Assembly: GCA_943737045.1 (NCBI GenBank)
Contig: CALSFV010000060.1
Span: 124,001-188,000 of the forward strand
Length of the DNA stretch: 64,000 nucleotides
Direction of reading: 5' to 3'
Source of the DNA: Parapristionchus giblindavisi
Taxonomy: Eukaryota; Nematoda; Chromadorea; Rhabditida; Diplogasteridae
The translations under genes were made by a program, and so were the position numbers. Below the pieces are notes generated by a model. That model was not told where the DNA came from and ran no database searches. It saw nothing but the letters and a program-made list of their open reading frames with translations. Below, in pieces: positions 1 through 13,600 of this stretch. Numbering within the stretch: the stretch's first letter is position 1; every line of letters starts with the position of its first letter.

Positions 1-472
1 CACGGTGGTGTTGAATGAGGGCGGAGAGGGTGTGTATGTGGTCCATACATCCGAATCTTCTTCGAAAACCAGCTTGCTCTACTGGTTGGGCGTCGTCCAG
101 AGTCGTCTCCATTCTTGTGACCATAACCTTAGTGAAGAGCTTGTAAGGGATGGAGAGAAGGGCGATAGGGCGATAGTTGTTGAGGTCACAGCGATCTCCC
201 TTCTTGTGGATGAGGATTGAGGAGGACGATTTCCACTGACCTGGATACTGCTGTGACTGCAGGTATCGGCTAAACCGCGAGGAGAGTAGGGAATGAAGGA
301 AGCTGCCTCCGTGTCGTAACATTGGGCCCGTAATCTTGTCCGGTCCAGCTGCGCCGTCCTTCTTCGTTCTAGTAATGGCAGTGCGGATTTCGGAAGGAAG
401 GATGGGTAATGGTTCGTCGGCTGGTGGGGTGGGGCAACGAGGAATCGGTGTTTCGGAGCGGAAGAGAGGGGT
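1..472 (-). mobile_element. RTE-like non-LTR retrotransposon, reverse transcriptase fragment
   Basis: An open minus-strand frame runs from a stop at 473-475 off the left edge, about 157 codons. In order it reads DGAAGPDKITGPMLR, then HKKGDRCDLNNYRPIALLS, then YKLFTK, then DDAQPVEQAGFRRRFG and MDHIHTLSALI. These are the N-terminal finger/palm blocks of reverse transcriptases of non-LTR retrotransposons, closest in memory to the RTE clade. The catalytic YADD block would lie beyond base 1, so activity cannot be judged. The frame is free of stops here, so the copy is either young or only 5'-truncated. The endonuclease domain expected upstream (plus-strand coordinates above 475) is not visible. 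Confidence 0.88.
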
Positions 473-475
473 TTA

Positions 476-1547
476 TTAAAAATATTATTATTATTATAGG
501 CAAGGAACACAGAAATAGTACATTGTATGGAGAGATCGTTAACTAGAGGGTCCTTATGGTGTCTTTGAGTGCCTATTGTGATATGAATTGGATGTTATGT
601 ATGATGAGAGAGATTGCTGGAGTTGAGTTAATTGAGTAGGAGTTCTTTTTGCTCTAACAAGAGGAATAGGTTCTTTCTCTATCAGATGTCTCTGTCTCTC
701 TTCATTTCTCGTAATATCTCGCTGTTGTCTGGCAATGAGAGAGCGTTGCTCGCTTAAGAGACCATTTTGCAAAGCGCTGTAGCGATCTGGCCACGCTCTC
801 TCACTTCCTTTGTCTGCGAGAGTTTTGAAAGATCTCAGATTCTCCTAGCCATATCTTGGGGAGGTACATATGCCCTTAAACCGCTTCTCCTAACGCTCAG
901 TGCTATGTCTCCTGTGATATCTTTGTTGGTAATGTTTCATTCTTTCACCCTCTCTCACTCAATCTTCTTTGTGTACTATTTAATCCACCCTGACTACTGC
1001 CAATTCTCTCCCTCTCGATTCTCTCTCTCTCTCTCCATCTCTCTCTCTCTCTCCCTCTCCTTTTTCCTCTTTCTCCCTCTCCTCCCTATTCCTCTCAGAT
1101 GCTAACCATGTGTCTTTTATGCGCTATAACACGCAGTGTTCTTTCATAATTTCCTTTTGTTTTCTTCCTCTCGTAGTAGTAGTTTCTGTTCATTATCTAC
1201 ACTCCTTCCCACTTGTGTAATACGGTAGATGATCTCTGATCAATCAATACCGTATCATTCATTTATCGATTTTGATTACTGTATATCATTGATTCATCCG
1301 TGTCAGCGTCGTTATGGACTGATCGTTAACAACGATGTAATTCAGATTTCTTGTTGTCTTATACTCTCCATGATTATCGATTGATCAAAAATTGCTGTAG
1401 ATTATCGATTAGCGCATTAGTTAATAGGCTTCTTTCTCGATTAGCTTTCTCTTTCTCTCACTCTCTTGTTGTTCACACTTTTTTTATTCTGTTCATTCTT
1501 CTCGTGACAGAGTCATTAACACCGTGATTATCTCTTCTTGATTGCAG
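476..1547. other. Intergenic stretch, CT tracts and one MITE relic
   Basis: No gene recognised. It holds an (AAT)n run near 482-498, CT-rich tracts at 1015-1095 and 1440-1470, and a degenerate inverted-repeat element at 754-880. The end sequence before 1547 (ttgattgcag) is a good nematode-style acceptor, possibly a trans-splice site for the CAS-family gene. A 72-codon minus-strand frame (554-772) has no recognisable similarity. Confidence 0.5.
754..880. mobile_element. Degenerate TTAA-ended MITE
   Basis: It runs from TTAA at 754 to CCCTTAAA at 880. The centre (CACGCTCTCTCACTTCC, then TTTGTCTGCGAGAGTTTTG) matches the middle of the better copies at 3020-3140 and 35757-35856. The terminal parts have diverged. 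Confidence 0.45.
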
Positions 1548-1701
1548 GAGCGGACCTCTCTCCCTCTCCCTCTCTCCCTCTCCCTCTCTCCCTCTCCCTC
1601 TCTCCCTCTTTCCTCTCCCTCTCTCCATCCCTCTCCTCTCTCGTCGGAGGAGAGCACAAGAGAGATAGAAGAGGAGAGCTGAGGACGACCACGTGGCAGA
1701 T
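1548..1701 (+). promoter_or_regulatory. Candidate 5'UTR of the CAS-family gene
   Basis: Between the acceptor ending at 1547 and the proposed ATG at 1702 lies a CTCTCC-repeat tract (1557-1640) followed by a purine-rich leader. An acceptor upstream of the first coding exon fits spliced-leader trans-splicing, common in nematodes, or an undetected 5' exon. No TATA box is evident. Confidence 0.4.
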
Positions 1702-1707
1702 ATGGTG
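1702..1707 (+). CDS. BCAR1: CAS-family exon 1 (start codon)
   Basis: Only Met-Val, then a strong donor (gtgagt) at 1708, phase 0. Chosen because it joins in frame to the open exon at 2015. A two-codon first coding exon is unusual, and an alternative start is proposed at 5227. Confidence 0.62.
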
Positions 1708-4700
1708 GTGAGTAGGAAGATTACGGTAGGATAATTTTTTGTGTGGTACGGTAGGGTTATGGTGGGATATTCTTTGGAGTGCGGTACGGTAGGATTACAG
1801 TAGGATGATATTGAGTGTGTGGTACTGTAGGGTTATGGTGCAGTGCGTGGTATTACTGTAGAAAAGGTTACCTAATACGGTTACATGAAGTGTTGTTGAA
1901 AAGCTGATTAGATCCTTTAGACCTTTAGTTCCTTCTTTGAAGAGGGATACTGTAGATGGCATTAGTGGCTGTTAGCATACGGTATATTCCACTACTAATC
2001 GATATCGATTACAGAGAGCGCAAGATGATACGGTGCAGGTGCGGCAAGCGCAGCAGGCCAAGCTGCAACAACAATCGGTAGATGACCAACAGCAAGGAGG
2101 AGGAGGAACTGTAGATGAGGTGGCCAAGACGTACGCGCCCATGTACGAACATGAGGTGAGCGTTCTATTTTAATTGAATTTATTGATTTATTGATTGATT
2201 TACTCCATCTGTCTCGATTCGTTCTTGGACCAGCTGAATTCTTGTTTCTCACCGGGTAGATATACCTTGTCACACTGTGCGCAACGATACGTCTGAGTAA
2301 AGTGCATGCAACTACATGAAAAAAAAAACATATTTTGGTACACTAGTAATTTTTTTCGATAATTTTTGGGGGGGGGGGGTGGGGCTCGAGTGTTTTGGAA
2401 GTTTTTGTAGTGCTGCTCAGGTAGAACACTGTTTTTTCTGCGTCCCATAATTTTGTACCGATCAAAACCATAGCTTCATCATTATATGTCGTTATTCTTT
2501 TTCTGTCTCTATTTCTTTATGTCGTTCCTCTTCTTCTTCTTATTCTTCTGCATCCCTAGTAGTTATTGCTCTAAACTGACGTAGAGATTGTGGTAAATGG
2601 AGAGAGAAATTCAGAGTGAGAGAGAGATGGAGAGGGAGAGAGATTCGAAATAGAGACGACTACTATGATAGTAGGAGTTTATGTTGTATTGTATGCTAAA
2701 TGGATAGGCATAAGTGAGCCGGGGACTCTCCCCCCTGGGTGTATGAGACCCTGAAATTTGGTATGGGGACACACTGTCTAGGCAATCCACTCTATTGAAC
2801 AGATTTTGCGAACTAGTGGCACTAAAATGTCTAGATCAACCCGGCAGCCCACGTATGACAAAGATTGGATATTCAGTCCCCATGATCAGGGAAGGAACAG
2901 ATGGAAGATTAATCTTTGATCTTTGATCTCTACGACGGCGTTCCTATCTCGATTCATTATTGGAACAGTTGAGCTCACAGATATTGATGATCAGATGTTG
3001 CGCAGCGATTCGTCCTTGCTTAAAGGCGCACCCCGAGCTCATTCGAAACTCTCCGCTCTGACCACACTCTCTTGTTTTCTTTGTCTGCGTGAGAGTTTTG
3101 CCAGAGCGGAGACTAAAATTAGTAAGGGTTTTGCCTTTAACGCATCTAATAGCTATTTCTTTTGTGGGGTGATGAGGCTTCCGAGGTCTGCTCGAGGCAG
3201 TTGATTTCGTGTCTCTATCCGTGCAGATATCACTGATCTTATCGTGAGCGACGATAGACACCGTAGTTAGTCACGTAGTTAGTAGTTAGACGATAGACAC
3301 CGATAGACATTTAATAGTTATTGCTATGCCGTGGGCGATGAGGCTTTCCCTTCTGCGATTTGTTCCTGAGGCAGGTGATTTCGTGTGTCACGTTGGTTAT
3401 TATGTTGCGAGTAACGATTTTTTAGTACTGCTATTCTAATGCGATGAGGCGGCTGTTATTGGTTTTCATTCAGATAGGTTACAAACTAGCGTAAATTATG
3501 GATGAGTTAAGGGGAAAAATGATAATTTTGTGTGATCTCTGTTCTTGGTTAGCATGATTCGTAGTGAATATGCTAGTAAACAAGAGCCTCTCCAATATTA
3601 GAGAGATCTATCTCGTATACTTGTAGATAAAAACAAGCATAGCTCGAAAAGTACGTTGCAAACTACAAAGACTGGGCGTGTTTTGGGTTTTTTTTTGTGG
3701 AAAACCTGGCCGTATTTTGAAAATCTGAAACGTAGATATCCGACCTATGGTCAGAAAGATTTACAATAGATATATCATAGACTAGAGAGAGGGAGATGCC
3801 TGACAAGTTGCATAAAGCCGATACCTATGGAGCATAACTGAAGTTATGACGGATTATGAGTGAAACGAATAAGAAGTTATAAAGGGAGTTTTGGCTCATC
3901 TTAAGTTGATTAGCTGTTTTAAGGTGATTAGCTGCCTATGAATACAAGCTTGACTCATCCTTCCAGCTGGTGGTTTCGTGTATATCATCAGGCGGATATT
4001 ACTGATCATATTGTGAGCGACGATCATTTCATTCGGGAAAATTCAACGGACTCTTTTGATTCATTACTAGTGATGACTATGCAGCGGTGATGAGGGTTTG
4101 ATCTTATGCGAGTTATTCCTGGCAATGAGGCAGGTGATTTCGTGTCCCTCATCGGATAGATGTCATCGGCTATATTGTGTGCGACGATAGATCAATCTGT
4201 GCACTATATGTTATTAATATGTTCACAACATTTTTCATTGATTTTTAAATATTTTAAGCACTTTATCTAGATCCACTATGCAGTTGGTTAGTCATCGCAT
4301 CTGTAGCTATATGAGATAGTCCCACTGAACCTTGCTTATTGGGATAAAGTAGATACAGTAGGAGATGAAGTACCTTTCTGATTCAAGCTTCTCTAATACC
4401 TTTCTGGTACCTTTCTGATGGCTATCTTTCTAGAATTTCCACTCTTTTCTCTTCTCTAATTGCTAAGATAGCAAAGAGGATCAGTGAGGGGGGAGTTGAG
4501 AAGGGCAGCACGCTCAGTACAGCAGTTGGGCTTACCTTCCTCTGCCAGCCTCTCTCTCCCCCCTCTCTCTCCCTCCCTCCCTCTCCCTCGCTCCCTCTCT
4601 CTCTCTCTCTCCCTCTCCCTCTCTCTCCCTCTCTCTATCCTTAGTTAAACGGAGAGGAACAGTGAGAGGTAGAGGAGATGGATTGAGAGGGACGGAGAAG

Positions 4701-5704
4701 CGAGGCTCACACGCGAAAAAAATACACACTGTGTCTTTTTCTTCGTCTTCTCATCCCCTCATCAGAACGGAGAGAACCCTTCTCCTCCGAAGAACACCTC
4801 CCTCTAGTCTTATACCGTCACGTCTCCATTCCAACATCGAACCTTCTCCCATACTCTAGTGTTATTCCGTTCCCGTTTTCCCATCCGAACCCCCTCATCG
4901 ACACATTCTAGTCACTCACGAAGAGAAAAGTGATTGGATTTCTCTCGGTGTCAAGACGTCCGTCGAATAGTCTACGGTGCTATTCCGTAGCCCTACTGTA
5001 TTCTGATTGCCGGTCATACCGTATACCTCAGCAGCGATTAAAGATCTCACTCACTCAGTCAGAAGTTAATCACAGTCTGTCAAGAGCTGATCAAGCAATG
5101 ATTATGATGGCGACGCGTCCGAATCTACAGCCGCGGAAAAGACTGCGCCTGCGACCGAGCAGAATAGCGCCACTACAGCCGCGGAGAAGGAGATGCTGTA
5201 GACGAGGAGGGAAGGATGCGGGACCGATGAGAGTGGTTAGTATGATCCGATATTATTAGTGATTAAAACAAACTTTTGTTTTGTAAATGAGAAGCCTTGG
5301 AATTTTCCGTTTCTGAGCTTTTCGCATTGTGTGGCTTGATTAAAGTTTGGCTGATTGTTGGTAGGTTATCAATAAAATGATACATTAATGACTGGGCTGA
5401 TTTATAATGCACGTTCGTTCAGGGGGTGGGTGTTGACCTAGGAAGTGCCCTGAGGACACACGCAAAGAGAGATTTCATCGCTACCTCTCCATGGTAGAAC
5501 CCCTGAGGGTATATCTCTCTGTATGTCTCTCTCCCTCTCCCTCTCCCTCTCCCCATGTCTATCACTCTGTAGTGATAGTGATAATAGGATGATCACTACC
5601 TATCCATTCATCCATCTTCTTTCTTAGATCTTTCCACACTTGTCGTCTATCGCTCTCCTCCTCTCCTCCCCCCCCCCCTCCTCCCTCCATCCCACCACGC
5701 CCTA

Positions 5705-5738
<34 letters not shown>

Positions 5739-7196
5739 CCTCTCTCTCTCTCCCTCTCTCTCTATCTCTCTCTCTCCCTCTCTCTCTCCCCCCCCCCTCT
5801 CTCTCTCTCTCTCCCTCTCCTCTTATGACTATCACTTAACCCGTTTCGTTCGTCTTTTAAATCTCTTCTCCCCTTTTGCTCTTCTCTCATCCTGAGAACC
5901 TATTGCGCTGTAATGTACTAAATTGGGAATGTTTCTGGAAAATAATGGAGTTATTAGAAAATTCGCCCCCCCCCCCTGCCCTGGTGATTTTTGGTTTTGC
6001 AAACTCTGTATGATGCCTGAACCGGCTAGACATTTGTTATTATTCTCTGAGCATCCGCACAAATAATTGCATCACATAGTTTGCTTTCATGTACGTTCTA
6101 TTCTACTCTATTCTGGTCTTTGTGTTACTATTACTGACTGCAATGATTTCTCTCGACCCCACCCATCCACACGTGAGCGTAACCGACGGTCGCTAAATAA
6201 CGGTCCGTAACCCTTCATACTATAGCATAGCTATGTCCAACGACGATATGGATAGTCTGATTTATCTTGCTTTACCCCTGATCCTTGTAGATCCCCTGAT
6301 ATACCCCTCCGCAGAACGCCTCTCATTCATTCCGAACGTAGTGCTCAAAGATGAAAGATGGGAGGGGGGGGGGGGTAAATTTGAAAAGAAAGAGCGATGT
6401 AAAAATGATGGGTTCCTTTATCACCAATTCTCACTGCTGCTTTTTCGAATCACTACGGTTCGAGACCTACGGCGCAGGGTACTGTACAGGTATTGGCTAC
6501 GGTAACTTTGGTATGTGCGAGTACGGTATTGACTTCAGACTGCGGTGCCTACTGTTACAGTACCCTATTTGCTCTTGGAGTACAGTACTTTCTTAATTTG
6601 CATGTTCTAATCCGTCTTGACTTCTCCTACCACTACTCGTGCCCCGAGGCAGTGATTAAAACTCTTATGAGCAATCATTCGCTTGGATGAGCACGGGAGT
6701 GGTTGTTGTTTGTGTGGCAGTTTTGGATGATTATTGTTATTGTTTTCGTCAATGGTAAATGGGTTTTACTTTAGTTCTTTTACAGGCGTTGTGCATTGTT
6801 CCATTGTCCGCCCTGGGTACAATTGGTTGGTATGAGTAGGTGATTGGCTATTGATTGATTGAATGATTGATCGATCGATACCCTGACGTCTCAGTTGCTC
6901 GCTTGGTAATGAGCTCTATTGATTTATTGATTATCGATCTATGTGGCTGATTGTAGCGTACTGCGACAAACTTTATGTGATAGACTTTATCTCTCATTCA
7001 GTCATTTCATATCTCTCTGAATCAGAGAGATATCAAATGATCTCGGAGAGAGCATGGAGTGGAGAAGATGTACAGTGTAGGTTTTGGTCTGTTGTACAGA
7101 GGTTAATTTGCGCACAGCCTTGTAAATTTCTTCTTGTCCACATTTTTTTCGTTATCTTAATCATCTACTTTTACTTCCACTTCTCTCTATCTCCTC

Positions 7197-7247
<51 letters not shown>

Positions 7248-10200
7248 CCTCTCCTCTCCTCTCCTCTCCTCTCCCTAATTCGAATTCACTGTGGGAACAG
7301 TGTTCTAATGTGCATGATTTATGGAGGTTATTGGCTATCAAAAGTACTTTTCTCCTTTGAAAGCATTTACCTCTGTTTTCGTGGACGATCACGGGACTAG
7401 TCGTCCCTGCTCCAATGAATCTGCTTGATTACGATATCGATTGTGCGTGGATACGGTAACAAACGCGTTTGGTTACGGTACCGAGTGAACTTGATTACTG
7501 TATAGAGTTCGTTCCGTCTCAGTTCTCGCTAATGCGCTAACTCTTTGTGCTCTGTTCGATTTCTGACTGAGTTAGAACGGAAGTGTTGTGACGATGGGTT
7601 ACGGTAGCTCGCAGTTTTGATTTGCACTCCGAAAGTTTAAAGAGACACCATGGTAGATGATCTTTTTTAATGATCTTTTTAGTCTTTTCTTTTTGTGTCC
7701 CCTTTGATTGATATCGGTTACTTGGTATAGCTATAAATTACCCCCCCCCCTCCCTCGGTTCCTGGAATAATGGGATATCCTTTACCGTTACCTGTGCTTT
7801 TACCTCCACCTCAACTTTACTTTTACCTTTTCGTTTAGCAAATTTGTCTCTGCTCAACTTTGCCCCTTCCCAATTTGCACTCACTCTCTAAATATGTACT
7901 CGTGCTCCTGGTTTGGTTTATTCTTTTTACTCCTTTCTTTCTCTGCCTCTCTCCCTCTCTTTCTCTATCTCTTTCCTCTACCTCTGCCTCTCACACTCTC
8001 CCTAACTCTCTCTCTCTCTCCTCCTCTCTACCCTTGCCCCTGCCCCTACTCCTCACCTTCTTTACATTCTCTGTATAAACAGTTGTCAAAAAATGCCAGG
8101 AGGGGAGGGGGTTGGAGGGAGCGTTCGAACATATGTTTTATGTGTCGTGTGTCTATCAATTGACTGGAGAGGGTACACCCATCTACCTCTTGCTAGCTCT
8201 CGCTCGAGCTCCAGTAGCTCCGTTAGCTCCTGCTCTGGTTCTCTCGTCGAGCTGCAGTAGCTCCGTTAGCTCCTGCTCTGGTTCTCTCGTCGAGCTCCAG
8301 TAGCTCCGTTAGCTCCTGCTCTGGTTCTCTCGTCGAGCTCCAGTAGCTTCGTTAGCTCCTGCTCTGGTTCTCTCGTCGAGCTCCTCTAGATCGCTCCTAA
8401 CTATGCACTCATGCTAACACCTCCTAACCGCCCTATCCTTCATGTTTAGTTTGATCCATTTGAGGTAGTGCCTGCTCATTCAGTTTTCTTTATTTATTAC
8501 ATCAAAGAAATAAAAAATGCGAACATATTACTACTGTAAGTGATTTCGGTTTTAGCGGTTTCGGCTTCACTGTCTTGCAAAACCTTGTGAGCTTTGATCA
8601 GATGATCAGTGGATTCGTTGTGCACATTGGTTTATTGGTATTGGTTCTGTGCTTTTTGTGAATACCTCTCCTCCTCCTCCGTGGTTCCTGGTTGGGTGAC
8701 ATCTGATACTGGTTTAGTGTGCTACAGGGGGGTGGATGGAACAGATGAAAGTGATCGGAGGGAGAGGGAGAGATCTTAAAGGGAGAGGGAATGGGAGAGA
8801 GATTCTAGAGGGAGAGAGAGATCCTAGAGGGGGAGAAAGATCCTAAAGGGAGTGGGAGAGATTTTTCGGAGGGAGAGACAAAGGTTCTATCGATAACGAT
8901 GATCAGTGATTAGAACGATAAGAGAGATAAAGGAAGCAATGGAGTGATAACTAATCAGATAATCAGTGTTATGGGATGGGAGGGGGGATGAAACACGAGG
9001 GGGAGGACTAGAGGGAGCAGGAGAGGGAGAAAGGAGAGAGAGAGAGGAAGAGGGATAGGGGAAGAGAGAGAAGAGGGAGAGTGGAGGAGGAGAGAGTAGG
9101 ACAGAAGAGGAGGTGAGGGTGAGAGGTGGGGGAGAGAGAGACAGAGAGATGGGAAGAGGGAGAGAGGAGGAGGAGTTAATTAGTCGATAGGAAAAGTATC
9201 ATTAGTGGGGATAACAATCATCATCAGCTGTTTCTTGCAGGCGAAATTGATATGATCCGATCTCTCTCTCTCTCTCTATCTCTCTCCCTCTGCCTCTCTC
9301 TCTCCCTCTGCCTCTCTCTCCCTCTGCCTCTCTCTCTCCCTCTGCCTCTCTCTCTCCCTCTGCCTCTCTCTCCCTCTGCCTCTCTCTCCCCCTCTGCCTC
9401 TCTCTCTATCTCCCTCTCCCTCTGCCTCTCTCTCTCCCTCTGCCTCTCTCTCTCCCTCTCCCTCTACCTCTCTGTCTATCTCTTCCTCTTCCTTCTCCCT
9501 CTTCCTCTATTTTTATATTATATATCATATGCTCTGTTTTTTTGTCTTGCTATATCATCTTCTTCTATTAGTTTTGTTGATCAGTCATCATGGTGCAGTG
9601 TGGTAGTTGTGCATCTTTCCCCTTCCTCATGCCAGACTCACTACACTGAATGTAGCCTTTTCCTAAGCTTGGAATTCGAAAACGGCGAAAAGAAAAGAAA
9701 AAGAGGCGAGAGAGTACGTGAAATGAGGAGAGTTTTCGCTGATTTTCTTTTCTTTTCGCTCGGTTTTGAACAGCGCATTAGTCGTGTGGTCCTACAGTAG
9801 GAATCCTATTAGGAGGTGCAATGGGAATACATTGGTCAAATCTGAATATTCGCACTTTTTTGTTTGTCCTTTTCATATTATACTATGCTCTCATGTTTTA
9901 TTCTGGCCCTCCCTCACTCTCTCGTTGACTAAGAATAACTCTGCTTACCTCTTAAGAATTCTGCTGAGGTTGGGGATCACGTTACCTATTACCCTCTACC
10001 TCTATTTCTGAATCTCGCTCTCTACCTCTGTTTCTCCTTCTCTTTCTCTCTCTACTTGTACCTCTAGTTTATATTTCCACACCCTCTTCTACTGCTTCAC
10101 TTTGTGTCCCCACAACCCTCTCATGATCATATTCTCATAAGCTTTCGTCTTCTTTTGCTTCTGAGGAAGGTGAAACGAGAACTGCTTGTAATTGTTAGTA

Positions 10201-10580
10201 TGTTCAACTACCGACTATTGAACATAGTATTGTCACTGTATATCAATGAACCTTTGTATAACTAGGAGAAAGGGTTGATCTTTTTGATTGGTAAAGATCA
10301 AAGATCAGTGCACCCACAGAAAAATTCCTTAACCCATAAGGGAATGATTACCTTCATAGGCTATGAGGGAAGAAGTCCTTGACGTTGTTAGGGAATATTT
10401 TTTGTGTATGGTACCTATTATTGTGATTGATAAGATGATTGGATTGTGATAGACAGACGAACGGAGGGATGTGTATGTATGTAGTTGTGATTATTACTTG
10501 TTGTAGCTCTTCTTCTTCTTCTTTTATTTTGTGTCTATGTCTCTCTTTCTCTGTCGCTCTCTTCTCTTTCCCTCCTCTCT

Positions 10581-10630
<50 letters not shown>

Positions 10631-13600
10631 TCTCTCTCCTTTTTCTCCTCTACTTATCCTACTCTGTCATGCCTCCCTCATCAACTGCTCAAATTCTGTC
10701 TTCTCCATCATCTTTTTTCTCCCTGCTTTTTCTTCTCCCTCTCTCTCTCTCACTCCGAGAGTCTAACTCTCTATACGAAAGCAATCGCGATCACCGCCAA
10801 CACATCGTGCTACCCGGAGTTGTTGAAAAATTTGATTAATTACGCTATGGGAAAGTTTTTTGTGAAATATTGTTGGAGAAATAATCAAAACAGAAACAAC
10901 GACATTAGAAATCTCACATCAGAAACATCAGACAGACCCAGTAGATCGGTGTTCCGCTGGAGTTTCACATAGATAGATTGCTTGTCGATAGATAATGATT
11001 GAGGCTGTTCGAGTGCTTTATATATTGAATATATTTTGTGGATTTTGGGGTGGATACGTAGGTTGCCATTTATTTCCCTTGTTTACTGCCGATCTGTCAA
11101 TGCTGGGAACTAGTTATTAGACGCCCGGTGGATCGGTGTTCCGTCGGTGTTTTAAATAGAGGCTGGGTATTACCGTTCTGGTTCATTTGGGAAACTCTAT
11201 GTTGCGAATTACACTTATCATTGTATGAGGATACACTCATCGTTTATGGTTGTTGTTGTAACGCCTATACAGGTTGAGCTGGGCAATGACAATGATTATT
11301 TGGGGGAAATATGAGAGGATATCTCACTGGATCGAAATACTCTTGGCATTCTATGAAAAAATGGATAGTGAGATTTTTGCAGTTTTATGTAGTACTGTCC
11401 GAGAGAAGTTCACCCATGCAGGAGAGAAGTTGTGAAAATGCTTCTACGCCTCAGGGCATGACGTCATAAAAATTTAAATTTTTTGCAAACTTGCTCGTAC
11501 GGCTGCATGAGTGGTACCAATCGATTCCTCGTTCAATTCTAAGACTTTTTTGATTCGGTAAATTTTTTGTTAATCTTCGGTCTTCCTTAGGAAAAATGCA
11601 AAAAAACATTAATAAATTCAATTTTTTCGAATTTAATATATTATGCAAGTGCAAAGGGCCGTTTTTTATTCGCTCAGTTTTTTCTTATTACAATCACACA
11701 TACGCTTGTACATACCGTTAATTTTTTAAGGGGGCCCGGTAGATTGGAGAAGCAAAAAATAAGTGCAATTGAATTGTGGTGTGCTTACTGTAAAGCTGCC
11801 GAGTTTTGTGCTATTTCCCGGCTCTGGCTTCTGATTCTCGTTGTCGATGATAATTGATGTAATCATATCTACTACTTTAACACGGCTCAAGCAATATACT
11901 TATGGCATTCCTCGGCTACAATAACTCACATAGCACACTGAAATGAGTTAAACACATACCTAGATAAAATGTAGGCAACAAGTCTCCGGGCACTTTTTCA
12001 TATTTTTATAACTTTTGATCCAGGAAAGCAATCAAGCTGATCTTTTGAGTCAATGTACAGAATTTAACAAGGAATACAACCATGATATGTTGGTGAATTT
12101 ACATTAGTTCATTATTGCTTACAAGGGAAGTACAAGAAATATCTTTTAGACTCTTGAACAGGACTATTTTTCCTCGATAGGTATAGGCAATATATGGACG
12201 GAACCAAAAAATTAGCTGCGACCATGCACTTTCAGATTTTATATAATTAATCAAAGTTTGTGAAAAAATTCCACATTTTTTGAAGAAAAAACGCACTGTG
12301 TAGGGGACAAGGAGCGTAGGAAACAAAGCGCTCCTGTAAGCGCACAGAGAACATGGCAGCGTGGTGTAGTGGTAATGTGTACTCTTCTGAATTCGGCTGT
12401 GGTTGGTTCGAGTACACCTATGGACATTTTTCTTTTGCTCATTTTTAACAGCTTCGGACTTGTACTTTCGATGGAAAAATTGAAAAAAAAATTTTGTTAA
12501 TTTTTTTCACTTTCAAAACGTTCGTGCATGCTCTTTTAAGATGTTGTTGTAATCTGTGAGAGACCCTTTCCCCACTTTCATTTCATTTTTCTTTTGCTTA
12601 TTTTTAACAGCTTCGGACTTGTACGTTCGCTGAATTTTTTTTCAATTTCAGAACTTTTATCACTTTCAGAACGTTCGTGCGTTCGTGCAATTTGTTCCTA
12701 TTGCATTACATTTTTCATTATTTCCAATATATTTAGCATCTAATAACTTCTACGAAATTTATCAACAAAACAAATTATTAAAATTATACATGTCACATAA
12801 TATTTCAACAACAATGGCAGTTAACAAAACAATTCACGCACAATCGACGATCACATATCGAGCATTTGATGAAATGAAAGTTGGGACAGGGTCTCTCACA
12901 GATTACAACAACATCTTAAAGGCAGCTGGCATCCAAAAATTTCGATTCGAAATAGTTAAAATAGTTGATCTCATGTTGATAAGCTCAACGAACTATTCAG
13001 AAACATGTATTTGAAAGTATGAAAAGACGCTCTGGTAAGAAGTTGGATTACTGTAGCCTGCTCCACACCACGGGCGAGGTTTCCGAACTACAGTATGCTA
13101 ACTCCATCGAAAAGCTCAAAATAGCCCATTATTGAGTTTTATTCTTCATAATTCCCCACTGCGGATAGAATTATCATCAAAATACTCAATTTCAAGTCGT
13201 ATCCAAAGAGTTGGTGTGGCAATTAGGAAAAGGCTCCCGCTATCTGGAGCAGACTGTAGTTTTTTAACTGCGCCGTTCTCCTTACCCTAGAATTCTTATG
13301 ATATAAGATTTATATATTTCGAAACAGAATTTCAAGCTCTTTTATCTCTTTTATCTCTCTTTTATCTCAACTTGTTTTTCGTTTCCCGGTCCCTTTAAAA
13401 GAGAATGCACGAACGTTTTGAAAGTGAAAAAAATTAACAAAATTTTTTGCAATTTTTCCATCCAAAATACAAGTCCGAAGCTGTTAAAAATTAGCAAAAG
13501 AAAAATGTCCATAGGTGTACTCGAACCAACCACAGCCCGATTCAGAAGAGTACACACTACCACTACACCACGCTGTCATGTTTGAAGTGCGCTTAATTTA

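Noticed and set aside
5105..5200. Ala/Glu/Thr-rich frame DYDGDASESTAAEK...
   Set aside because: Open for about 35 codons between two stops, with no acceptor compatible with the CAS exons. Probably chance.
4930..5259. 109-codon frame as a separate small gene
   Set aside because: Composition is leader-like; only its last three codons plus the donor are meaningful, as a possible alternative first exon.
9252..9800. 182-codon Ser/Leu-rich open frame
   Set aside because: It translates a CT minisatellite; CTC/TCT repeats stay open in every frame. The same applies to frames at 20572-20972, 17253-17748, 29192-29734 and 32310-32807.
12685..13014. 109-codon frame in the loop of the 11.3-15.0 kb palindrome
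   Set aside because: AT-rich, no domain, no duplicate in the arms; could be chance.
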